Assembly: GCF_001625305.1 (NCBI RefSeq)
Contig: NW_017803213.1
Coordinates: 262,758-326,757 of the forward strand
Length of the DNA: 64,000 bases
Source: Branchiostoma belcheri
Taxonomy: Eukaryota > Chordata > Leptocardii > Amphioxiformes > Branchiostomatidae
Direction of reading: 5' to 3'
Part shown: in pieces, positions 49,464 through 59,829 of the stretch
Numbering within the stretch: the first letter of the stretch is position 1
Layout: each line of letters begins with the position of its first letter
Made by a program: the position numbers and the translations under genes
Notes under the pieces: model-generated
Databases searched by the model: none
The model's input: the letters and a program-made list of their open reading frames with translations, nothing else
Told to the model about the DNA's origin: nothing

Positions 49464-51086
49464 TAACTTTAAGAGTTAATTTTGTTTCACATTACTGTTG
49501 CTGTATATGCACAACAAGCCCAAACACTATTTGCTATCTGTCTGAATACTAGAGACTTTCAAAGTCTCCAGAAAAACAGTGTTATACCTGTATGATGACC
49601 TGCTCAATCTGACCACAGTTGATTTTCCTTTCTAATTCAGCAACATCAGGAACCTGGGAACAGAAAAGTTGAAACATATTAAGTTGACCTGATGTGAATC
49701 ATCTTTATTAAATGTGCACTCAACTTGTTTTACAACAAAATACAATAGTTTATATCTGACAAACAATACATGTTTAGGTATTACTAATTGTGTAATATAA
49801 CATGTTGGTGCTTGCCATAGTGAGCATAAAAAAATATACAACAATTCTCCACTCATTATTATGAAATCTTCATGTACTGACAAACAATATATGGAAAAGA
49901 TGATCGAGGATGATCTGATGACTTACCGTTTTGACCAGATCGAATCTGTCATTGATGATGCCCTCAGTATGTTGTCTGTAGGCTGCATCCTTTGGCAGTT
50001 TCTCCAGGGCAGCTAAGGTCTTGGTGTACAGGACACGTAAAGCCTATAGGAACACAGGTTAACTTATGATTTACTATTACATTGTAGGTACATGTATAAC
50101 CTACTAAAAAAGTAGCCTGCAGTTCAAACTCAATTTCCTAGGTAGCGCTGCAACTCATGTTAAAACTTCAAGTTGTGTCTTATCTTGAACAATACTGTTA
50201 AGACTAATAGGTTCGCCTGCTTTACGATATGGATGAAATCGGGTCCCACTTAGCTTTTCAGAATGAGATGTAAATAGTAAAGCCAATGTTTCCATGTGTG
50301 AGGGAGCCATGGTTGTAAAAAATTATGTACTCAACGACATATAAAAAGGAACCCAACAGTAGACATTTATGACCCACTGAGCCTTGCTGAAAAATGCAAG
50401 CCATAACAAATTTGCATTGCACAATTTACAAACTAATTACACTTGAAAAATCATGCTTCACCTCAGTTAAGGATTACTTTTTTTCAATTTCTACTACTTT
50501 GTATTATTCTCAGTTCTAACACACCTATCACAGTAAAAGAAGTAGATTCTAGAGACTCACCAAGTGAGGATCCTTGGCAACTGCCATGCCAGTCAGGCCG
50601 GTAGTAGCCTGGAGTCGACAAAATACATGTGTATAATCTTTCAACAAACCCCAGTTATTAGTTTAAATAAGTCATACATGTATTCAATAATTTATTCATA
50701 TGCTGTTGTTGCTGTCCTTGTTTTACGCCTAGTATTACAGTAGATGTGGTCTCTATGTGCTGAGCACGACATCATGATGGTTGACTCTAATTTAAGGTTT
50801 TAAATTTTCTTTTAAGTCACCAAGAGTCGAGAGTCTCAGGAAAGATTCACCGAGTTTCCATCATATAACCGCCCCCCTCCCCCATCTACAGCAAAGGTCA
50901 CGAAAGGAACTTATGATTTTGCCAACGACATTACACCATAAGCAGATCCATTCAAGACAGTGTTACTGTAATGTAATCTTTTATTCGTAGGGATGATTTT
51001 TGAGGGTTCAAATATCGAGAATAACGAAATATTCCTACCTTTGCGCTGAAGAATCTTCGTCCTACTGTCCTTACCAACCCAGCCAT
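47974..51086 (-). CDS. NDUFA5: NADH dehydrogenase 1 alpha subcomplex subunit 5
   Basis: Accessory subunit of mitochondrial complex I, on the matrix side. All introns are phase 0. Exon 1 is 51039-51086 ([16 protein letters not shown]), exon 5 is 47974-48072 ([20 protein letters not shown] ... GQWKWP, stop TGA). Exons 2, 3 and 4 occur twice: right set 50561-50608, 49927-50043, 49588-49653; left set 49188-49235, 48544-48660, 48341-48406. They encode [16 protein letters not shown], then [20 protein letters not shown], and [20 protein letters not shown] (VPNVAELEQ in the left set). One set of each gives 125 residues, the usual family size (about 116) plus a slightly longer N terminus. The C-terminal WxxWEPL and QWKWP are diagnostic. 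The duplicate set abuts the assembly gap and is probably an assembly artefact; see findings. Confidence 0.92.
48133..49388. repeat. Left copy of a duplicated NDUFA5 block (exons 2-4)
   Basis: Starts with a CT/CA microsatellite, contains one set of exons 4, 3 and 2, and ends at GTCTCTATGTGCT against the run of N. It matches 49409-50760 nearly base for base over exons and introns, apart from scattered substitutions and an indel of over 100 bases after exon 4. Confidence 0.85.
49389..49408. other. Assembly gap (20 N)
   Basis: A fixed-length run of N sits exactly between the two copies of the NDUFA5 block. Confidence 0.99.
49409..50760. repeat. Right copy of the duplicated NDUFA5 block
   Basis: Begins directly after the gap with the same CT/CA microsatellite and ends at the same GTCTCTATGTGCT, after which unique sequence leads to exon 1. 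Exon 3 is identical in both copies; exon 4 differs by two residues. Confidence 0.85.
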
Positions 51087-51781
51087 GATGGAACTGATAA
51101 AATAGTAAGGTAGACATTCGTATCGACAGATTCGCACCAACAAATTACATTCTTTTCTCCCTAAACTAGTTCAAATCACACAATTTTCATACATTCATAG
51201 TAGATAAATAAATACTAATAAATTATTTAAGAATTTGTCTCAATATTTTGTCCAAATCTATCACTGTAAAGTATAAAATTATTTGCTACAAATGTAGTGC
51301 TATTGATTTGAGGTCAGGCCTAACACACATTGCGCGGGGCTCTTGAAATAGCGGACAGGTAACGTTAGATGAAGGAACAGTGGGATTTTTCTCACGTTTT
51401 GAGATATTTCAGGCTTCTTTGAGCACAAGTCATTGATGAAAGTGATGTGTACTACTTTATTGCCTCTCTAGCAGCGGTTCATCTCTGAAAGTAAACTTTT
51501 GTGAGTATACTATATTTCCTTTTCTAAAAATTATGTCGATCTCAGCATTACCTTGGCTTGAGGATAACGTTACCTTCAGATGCTTTCATACTTAAGTTAA
51601 AATAGCTTGTGAAGAGATGACTGGTCTTTAAAACATCGCAGTAATTGCTTGCATAGTACTTAGTAGTATGGTGTAGACACTGTAGAGTGGTTTGACCACA
51701 TGGAGGTAAAAAATCACCTCCATGGTTTGACTTTGCAGAGTAAATAAGTGAACACAATGCGGAATGTTTCTCCCCAGAGTG
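51087..51781. promoter_or_regulatory. Shared head-to-head promoter region, NDUFA5 and ZZ/EF-hand gene
   Basis: About 0.7 kb separates the two start codons on opposite strands. No TATA box was evident. A CAG at 51777 (TTTCTCCCCAG) just before the plus-strand start could be the acceptor of a non-coding first exon. Confidence 0.4.
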
Positions 51782-54700
51782 ATGAAGGAGTCAGTACAGC
51801 ATGTCGTGGTGGGGTTCTGTGTCGGCGCTGTCAGTGTGGGCGTGGCCGTTGCTGTCGCACACCGGCTCCGATGGGTGCACTTCTCCGCCATCAGGAGTGG
51901 AACCAATCACAAGCCAGAACCAGAAGGAGGCTCTGAGCGATCGGGTACTGAGGGCGAAGGTATTGATACAACAACCATATGTTTGGTTGAACTGCACACT
52001 GTAAAATCATGAAATACGACATGTCCTTTAGATGATGTCTCATACTCACACACTATAAACATTTGCTAGATGTCTTGGATGGTGTTGCTATGAGTTACAG
52101 AAGAAAACGGGTAACGTTACCCAAGCAACTTGATAGATTTTGCAATTGTTGTTGCTTGAGTAAACTTTCCTTTTTTATCTTGTTACCTGGATGTCTAACC
52201 TTCACATTATGAAAAGTACTACACTAAATTGTGTACCTAACATTTGCACTAACAGCCACGAGACCTGCAGCTATCCAGGCTGATGACGTGTTGAGCCGAG
52301 AGTCGGCGCAGGCGCTAAACGAGGCACGGGAGACCATACTGACCCTCCGGGCGCTGGGCGGGGCAGACCAAGTCAGCGAGGACGTGGGGGGGAACAGCAT
52401 CAACTACGCAGAGAGTCAAAACATCCTGAACCTTCTGTACAACATTGCAGAGGACCAGGCTAGGAAAGGTTGGACAGTGACTTATGTCCCATTTTGACCT
52501 ATATACGTAGTCAAACCTGTACTAGTGACCACCTCTACATAGCTATATTAGGACCACCTGGCCATTTATATACAGTTGAACCTATTCAACAAGTGACAAC
52601 CTCTACATAAGAACCACCTGGCCAATGTGCCCACTCTTGGGTTAAAGACCCTGTTTTTGATTACAATTACATCATATAGAACATAACAGATTCCTGTGTT
52701 TCTTGTATTCCTCAGAGGGTTATGTCCACAGAGGGATCACCTGTAACATCTGTAACACCAGCCCTGTCTGTGGGACCAGGTACAAGGTATGTCTGCACTG
52801 TACATGGATGTATGCATGTTATGATTAAATTGCTTTATATATACATAAACACTTTACCACTGAATGTATTGTTTACATCTCTTTTTCCTCCTCTTAAAAG
52901 AAGACTTGTATACAAATTCACAGAGTTTTTCTTGTACAGTGTGGTAATTGTGTGGACTATGATGTCTGTGAGAGGTGTGAGCCGCTGGACATCCACGACA
53001 AGAGTCACATGTTCATCAAGATCACCATCCCCCTCCCTCCGCTGGCCAGCCCCCGGGCAGCCCTGTTCAAACCACTCTTCACAGGTCAGTGTCAGAACAG
53101 ATATCGTTGGACAAAATTCTGATGACCAAACATCCAACAGTAACCATGGTTTCTCGCAGTGTAGTATTTTCTGCTGATGTGCTGAATGAACCTTGATACA
53201 TGTAGGGTATATTGGTGCCAATCAACAAAATACATGTATGTTACATGCATGATGTTAACTGCATCTGGCCAGTAGTGGGGATACAAACTTTTAGTTTTGT
53301 TTTTTACCGTAACATTCATATGTTGATTTCAACTTGTACAATAATGCAGATGTTTGGAGAATCAACATACCATTTAATTCACTTGTTTGTATTCTACTAC
53401 AGGTTCCACAGCCAGAGACCACAGTCTCCAGCCCATCTCATGGAGCCATGTGAAAAGGCTACAGAAAATCACACACTGTAGGTTCTACTGCAGATATCAG
53501 TCATGAAAGTTGTTCTTGCAATTTCTAATTGTTTCATTTCATAGGGTGATTGTTGCTGTTTATTACAGGTACCAAAAACCTATTTAGGAACTCTTTACAA
53601 ATTGTTTTGGGACTATTTTCTAATGCTTCAAGTATGATGAAAATGTGCAAAGAAATGGCAGTAACCCTCCATATTAGATATATTAAGCCTCAACCAGTAT
53701 ACTTTTTGTTTTGCTGCCCTGAAATTGTATTGGATGCCTTTAACGACATGATCTCTGCCTGTCGTAGTTGATCACTTTGAGCTGGAGGCGCTGTATGAAC
53801 AGTACCGCTGTCTGTGTGACCAGGACGCCGTCATCAAGAGAGACACCTTCAACTTCTGCCTGGGACCGCTGGGGACCCTCAACAACCTGGTACTGGACAG
53901 GCTATGGCAGGTATGGCACTGTTTATCTGTTATTGTTTGTTTTTATGTTTGTTTGTGTTATGTAAATGGTAAACTTCCCCATGTACAACATACTAGTTCT
54001 ATACCTAGAGTTATCATATATGGCCTCGTTCAGCCAATATTGACCATGGTAAAATCCTAACTGATATCAGCCCTACAGCCTCTGCTACAGCAGTAGGACT
54101 ACTCAGGTTATGGTGTCTAGTCTATAATGTACAACTTTGACTTTCAGTTCTATGACTTCAATGACGATGGAGTGATCGACTTTGATGATTTTGCAAAAGG
54201 CCTGTCTGTCCTCGTGAAGGGTACGCAAGAGGAAAAGGCCAGATGTGAGCATTGTCTTCATATTTCTTGTATTTTTTCAATGCCATGTTCATTTCAAGTC
54301 ACTGGAAGGGTGTTTGTTGCTGAATATGTTCTTGTTTCTCTCATGGCCTGAAAAATGATATGCAGTATTTAGAAGCATTTGTATGATGTGTTTGAACCTT
54401 TTCTTCATGTCCCAATCCAGTTGCATTCCAGGGTTATGACATAGAGAAGAAAAACTCCCTCAGTAGAGAAAACCTGACAAAGTTGTTAAAGGTAAGATGC
54501 CTTCTTAATTCAAATTATTGTACTCAGATGGTCTGACTTTCTGTAACATTTCAGATGGTACAATATTTCAGCTGCATTTTTGACATTTTGCCTTAATCCT
54601 CTATCTTTGCTCCAGGCATATTTCCAAGTCTCCATCGAGCTAGTAAGAGACGTGGTAAAGGCATGTGAAGAGGAGATGGTTGGTGTTACGTTTGTTCCCT

Positions 54701-56216
54701 TAATTCCAGATACATGTAGATGCCAGCAAGGCAGCAACAATTTAATCTTATATACAAATAAAGATGAGTAAACTAAGCACTGCTATCCGTAGAATTGTCA
54801 ATGTGTATACAATAGTCAGTGGCATTGAATGGCCTGGTGGTTGGGTAGCAAACACGAGATCTATAAGTCACAGGTTTGATTCCTGGCATTCCAAGCAATG
54901 TTATGTCCTTGGGAAAGGCCACTTACTGTTACCTGTCAGTGTTTTTTCCCTGTATAGATGAAATGAAATGTATGTTTTTTTCCACTGCAGATGCTAAACT
55001 TTGATGACAGTCAGGGGAAACCTGTGTCGTCCCTGTTCAATGCTCCCATCCCCTCCACCACTGGTCAGCAGGGCAGGACAGCCAACGGGAAACCTCCTAT
55101 TCCTGGGAACCCTGGAGCCACGTACGGGCCTTTTTATGCTTCCACTGTTGTTCTTTAAGACCCCCATCCACAGAACAATTATTATAGATATTTCCTAAGT
55201 AGTCTACTACTTTAACAGCAACAACACCTGGTAAATATATAATATAGAGAGAGCAGTGATTGGTACTGGCAGATTGAAAATCCTGTTTTAAAGTTACCAA
55301 AAAGTGCACAAAATCATAGACCTCACTTAGCAAACTCACTTAGCAAACAGATCTTGGTTGTGTGCTTTCAGGAGCATTGAAGTCCTGCATGGTTATGTTT
55401 TGTTTAGTAACTTTCATGAGGCAAAACTGCCAGTTCTAAAGCCATAGTTTTCCCTTGTGCAGGAAGAACATGTGGCCAGTCATGGAGGCCATGTCCCAGG
55501 ATGCTATAGAGGAGATGGTGGACAATGTGTTCAAGGATGCCAAGCTGGAGGCAGGAGACAGGTCAGGGACAAAACTGCCTTTACCCACTCAAAAATCACA
55601 ACCATGTCAACAACACGAGATGTCTGGTGATCATACCCATGTATGCCACTGCAGTACCATACAAAGCTGCAAGATGAACCAAAATTCACTTTGACCTTCG
55701 CTGTCCCAGCCCGAACCTACCTACCAAATATCATTAAGATACATGCACCACACCTTAAGTTGTAACCGGTTAAAAAATCGGCAACCCCTATATATGATGC
55801 ACCTAACACATAACCTTCTTGATAAAGGTAAAAACAAGGCACTGAAATAGTGATTAAGTCTGTGTATGGACTATGGACGTATTGTTTGGGGTATGTTTGT
55901 GTGTCTGTGGCAGCACATGGGTGTTGGGGAATTCCCTAACCACAGACTAAAAAAGGTCAGACACAGGAAGTTGGGTTGGCTGAGTGCCAGTGGGTAAATG
56001 CATAGATGTTAACAGAGAAATTTACAACAAAGACTAAAACAAATTAACAGAACAGACCTTGTGATAGCCATAGCTATTTACTTTGCAAATGTCTGTAACA
56101 TTTTATATCAATATGTTGTTGTTTATTTCAGGATGTCGTACCAGGCATTTAAGGAGCTGAGCACTATCGACAGTTCGCTGATGTCATGGTTTGATGCTCT
56201 TGGCACAGTGTTCTAA
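51782..56216 (+). CDS. Membrane-anchored ZZ zinc-finger and EF-hand protein
   Basis: Twelve exons join in phase: 51782-51959, 52256-52468, 52716-52786, 52940-53084, 53403-53477, 53768-53910, 54148-54244, 54421-54491, 54616-54678, 54991-55121, 55463-55561, 56132-56216; about 456 residues, stop TAA. Residues 5-25 form a hydrophobic segment (VVVGFCVGAVSVGVAVAVAH), likely a membrane anchor. Residues about 130-190 are a ZZ zinc finger: GITCNICNTSPVCGTRYKC, then NCVDYDVCERCE and a DKSHMFIKI end with the paired histidines. Residues about 275-290 are an EF-hand (FYDFNDDGVIDFDDF, loop D-N-D-G-I-D); a second, GYDIEKKNSLSRENL, is degenerate and unlikely to bind calcium. A conserved C terminus ends SLMSWFDALGTVF. 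ZZ fingers bind peptides or N termini, so a calcium-responsive adaptor on a membrane is plausible. I do not know a named vertebrate orthologue. An in-frame ATG at 51764 is an alternative start. Confidence 0.85.
54825..54960 (+). mobile_element. tRNA-derived SINE in an intron
   Basis: TGGCCTGGTGGTTGGGTAGC resembles an A box, ACAGGTTTGATTCCTGGCA resembles a B box, and TCCTTGGGAAAGGCCACTTA is a widespread deuterostome SINE body motif. It lies in the intron between exons 9 and 10 of the ZZ/EF-hand gene. Confidence 0.6.
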
Positions 56217-57277
56217 GCAAGCACCGAAAACTACCTACAAAATATCACCATTATACTGCTGGTGTCACAGGGGAACATATCAGATTCTATTTATCAATAT
56301 TCAAACAAGTACAGTGTATCTAGAGAGCCTTTCCAGGCCTATTTTTTCACGTTAGCAAAGAAATCAATGCCAGACAAGTTTATTTTTTTCATGCTTGAGA
56401 TTATGTTGTTGTGTTTTGACCAGCTATGTCATAAAACTATGCAAGTATAGAGGTATGATGTGTATTTTATTAACCACCAAACTGTTACAGGGAAAAAAAC
56501 GTGTACATTCTGTCAACATTTGAACATGTCATAACAGCATATATCTGTTCAAATGTGGTTTACATACATCATTAGAACAGTACCTTGTTACTCTGGTTGT
56601 CAGCAAAAGTATGAATTTGGCTATGGTAGTTTGTGTTTATAATGTACAGATATTTGTGTTGAGACTTTGAAGTGGTCAGTATTGTAGTTAGGGGGGGTGT
56701 CAAAGAAGGTGGAAAATATGCACTTGTTATGCAGACAGTTCTTTTCCTGCAAACTTTGAATGGCAAAAGAGTTGACACAAAAAGAGGAGAAAAGTTCACA
56801 AACTGTTAACTGCAAAAATATTGTACAAACATGTTGACACACAGTAGCCTGTGGAGTGATTTATTTTTGAGTGGCAGAGTAACAATATCTGTGTTTGTGA
56901 TGATGATATGTTGAAGTTCAGAGATGATTTTTAGTTGCTGTTACAGAAATCCTTCAATTCCAATACAGATCTTTTTCCTGACACATGTGAAATGTTTAAC
57001 TGGCTGTACTGATTGACTTGTGTTGTCTAATCTATATACTTTTTGTCAAAAGGGACATTTTTTTTAAATTACAAAGTTGCAATAGTACTGTACGACAATG
57101 TGTAGTTAAATGTCAATACATTCTTAGACTTTCCAAACGGTGACTCTAATTTTCCTAATAGGATTATGTTTCACTAACATTTTCCCTGCTCAAAAGGAAG
57201 TATATGATACCTAATGACTAGTATTTAAAATCCAAACCTAGCCCTGGCTGTCATGTTTTGGCTATGCAGACAATAGT
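56217..57277. other. Tail-to-tail region between the ZZ/EF-hand gene and the 208-residue gene
   Basis: AT-rich, most likely the 3' UTRs of the two convergent genes. No canonical AATAAA was noticed close to either stop. Confidence 0.4.
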
Positions 57278-57904
57278 TCAGGGATACACCACCACCTGCC
57301 CCTGCTCATTCTCTGTCATGAGTGGCCCGTACCCCCCGGGGATCTCCTTCCCCAACCCCAGAGCAGACCCCCTCTCGTCCTCCTCCTTTTCAATCCAGTC
57401 CAGTATACTATCAATAGCATTGTCGACTTCTGATTTGTCGTTGCTGCAATGGACGCGTTCAAGGAGTCTGACGAAGGTGCTGAACTGTTGTTCATCTCCT
57501 GGAAGATAGGTGTCGTCCTCCCACAGGGTCTCTTCTTGGTAGACGGTGGGTACCTCCTCTCCGTCTGCGTGTACGACGGTGTAAGAGAGGGTGTGCGCCT
57601 CCACCGCCCTCCAGCCCAGCCCCCACCTCACGATACCGTAGGTTTCCAGCGGCCCCTTGCGGGACCCGCACGCGAAGCACCTCGGGCCGTTCGGGTGGAC
57701 CACCATGCTGCGGCGCGCGGAGACGTACAGGTGTTTCGCGGTGGCGCAGAACGGCCGTCCGCAGCTGAAGCAAAACGTCGAGCTGGCCGGCAGTTGCTCC
57801 TTTGCGTAACTGTACTCACTTTCCTCGTAGTTTGGACTTCTTAACGGTCTCATTATGGTCCAAGCTTCTTGCTCGTAAATCGTTGGACTGATTGTCGAAG
57901 ACAT
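57278..57904 (-). CDS. Intronless 208-residue protein with two CxxC knuckles, function unknown
   Basis: A single open frame with GC-rich third positions runs from ATG at 57904 to TGA at 57278. The N-terminal third is polar and rich in S, Y and E. Residues about 44-79 hold CFSCGRPFCATAKHLY and RCFACGSRKG, two CxxC pairs about 30 residues apart, compatible with a zinc-ribbon-like site. The middle (YGIVRWGLGWRAVEAHTLSY) looks like beta strands. The C-terminal third is strongly acidic (KSEVDNAIDSILDWIEKEED). No signal peptide or membrane segment. I do not recognise the family. Lack of introns beside intron-rich neighbours suggests retroposition or a recent gene. The high-GC coding region generates several mirror frames that should be ignored. 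Confidence 0.75.
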   Translation of the reverse strand: MSSTISPTIYEQEAWTIMRPLRSPNYEESEYSYAKEQLPASSTFCFSCGRPFCATAKHLYVSARRSMVVHPNGPRCFACGSRKGPLETYGIVRWGLGWRAVEAHTLSYTVVHADGEEVPTVYQEETLWEDDTYLPGDEQQFSTFVRLLERVHCSNDKSEVDNAIDSILDWIEKEEDERGSALGLGKEIPGGYGPLMTENEQGQVVVYP

Positions 57905-58303
57905 GAGTCTACTCGAATCGATTGTAACGTTGAAATGAATACCCTGATTTGATACGCAACTGGGAATAGAGACTCACTGCTGGTCACAAAGAAACCTGTT
58001 TTTGTTATCATTTGAAGGGCATGATCTTAATATTCTACCTGATGTAGTCACTTCGAACATTCTAAGGCCTTCTAACGTTATAGCTATGCTAGTATTCTAT
58101 TCTATGTTATTCCCAGTGGGCCAATGTCCACCGACGATGTATCAATATGTGCTAGATAAGAGGTTATAATACAATCTTTCCAATGGTATGAGACACAATG
58201 CTAACAGTATAAAAAGGAGGAAAAACAAGATATAGAAGACCTGAAACTTCCGGGAAGAATTTTTTGTGCCAGGGGAGTTGGTCCGCTAAAGGAGTAACGT
58301 TAA

Positions 58304-59223
58304 CGGGGGGTGCCCTAATTCCGACCCATCCCTAATACCGAACTAGTTTGAAAAATCCTTGTTGCGGCGTTATGCATGTGAGCACGTGCCTAAAAATAAC
58401 CACAAGAATTGACAAAGTTTTTGTATTGATATCGGTAATCTCACTAAGTTTGTTTTAGTTCGTACACTCCGACAACAGACGAGTGAAAAATTTGTGTGAA
58501 TTCGACGCTTGTTCGGGGGTTGACGAGCGTGTCAAAAATGCAGGTTTTGCTTTTCAAACAGCCACTTTGGAGCAAGTAATCGTAAAAAGATTACTTGTTT
58601 GGGACAGAAAAACAGTTGTAGATTGTTTTAGTCATAATTTCTAAACTCTCTTCTCAGATCGATTGGACCTATACCATTATTACGTCACAGTTTGTTTACC
58701 GCAATGAATGCCGGTCAATCGACGTTTATATTGTACAGGGGTGCGTAGCGCGGTGTGTGTTTGTGTAGCGTTAGCTTAATATAAGGCTTTTAATACAGTA
58801 CTACTTTCGTCTAATGTCACAACTAAATCACCCATGTGGCATGTAATGCTGTGTCAACAAAACTAGACGCAGCAAAAATCAGACATACCTTACTTTGAAA
58901 ACTTTGAAATGATCTTTATTCTTTAACTGACCGTTCTTGAATGTTCTTTAGAACAGGTAAACAAACTGTGACGCAATAATGGTATAGGTCCATTAGGGCA
59001 CCCCTGTTGCGATAGAACGTTCCACCGGCAAAATGACCAAAAACCTGCGTGCGTTTCGCGAACCATTACGCTTGGGTGCAAGGCGCTACACTAAAGTGAA
59101 ATATACAGCTGTACAGCTTTAATCATTGTGATCATTGTGTTGCGCGGGTTTTTGGTCAGATAAACTATTACCAAAGGTCTGTGCGTTTGCATGGAACATA
59201 GGTCGGAATTAGGGCACCCCCCG
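58304..59223. mobile_element. TTAA-flanked TIR element inserted in family A copy 8
   Basis: TTAA is followed at 58304 by CGGGGGGTGCCCTAATTCCG and preceded at the other end by the exact inverse CGGAATTAGGGCACCCCCCG then TTAA. The perfect inverted repeat is about 28 bases including flanks. TTAA target duplication is typical of piggyBac-type transposons. There is no frame above 60 codons inside, so it would be non-autonomous. Confidence 0.75.
58665..58991. mobile_element. Inner inverted-repeat element within the TTAA element
   Basis: GGACCTATACCATTATTACG at 58665 starts a 36-base arm. Its inverse, starting GGTAAACAAACTGTGACGCA, ends at 58991, with one mismatch over 36 bases. Right after it, CATTAGGGCACCCCTG resembles the outer element's end, hinting at nested or rearranged relatives. 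Confidence 0.65.
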
Positions 59224-59829
59224 TTAACAGTTTTACCGCTCCAAAACAGATCAACTCCCCTGGCATGTTTATTTGGTCAATCAATGTTTATTTTTCTATT
59301 TGCTTAATATCTGAACTCTTTTGAATCGCTTCTGAAGCCAGGTAGAGGCTATAATCAACCATGTCAAGGTACAATTTACAAATGTACTTTTGTTCGATGA
59401 TGGAGTGAGCAGGATTTGATATCGATACTAGTGAGGCCCGCTTTCAAGCGCAGACTTGCGGAGAGCTTGAGAACTGCATCAGTCGATATTTCAAGATGGC
59501 CGCCGGAAGATGAAATGAGCGCGAGGTTTTTGCGGTCAAACTGAACTATTTGGCGTTGCATTCTTTACTTAGCCATGTCAAGGCTTCAGTATCCGTAGCT
59601 TTCCTGTCGAGACTACACGTTTCAACGTTCTGTGAACAACTGTAACCGGAAGGACGATATTTGGCTTACAACTCCGCAAAAACCTTCCAAGTGGTCACGT
59701 CACAACAGAGTCACGAGATATTGTCAACACACTAGTCTGTAAACACTTCGGTTTTGGGGCAGCCAGGGACAGAAGAGGACGGCTCTTTAGGTTTTCAGGT
59801 TGACGTGGTACACTTTGGAGAGATGACAG

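Larger units (their letters stand above)
58243..59351. mobile_element. Fold-back element, family A copy 8, split by an insertion
   Basis: The left part reads GTGCCAGGGGAGTTGGTCCG, then CTAAAGGAGTAACG. The right part, from 59228, reads TTTTACCGCTCCAAAACAGA, then TCAACTCCCCTGGCATG, and ends GAAGCCAGGTAGAGGCTATA. The outer left end is deleted. The two parts are separated by the 0.9 kb TTAA element. Confidence 0.7.
57905..59829. other. Head-to-head intergenic region with nested mobile elements
   Basis: Lies between the divergent starts of the 208-residue gene and TMEM243. More than half is taken by a family A element with two further elements nested in it. No further gene was seen. Confidence 0.55.
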
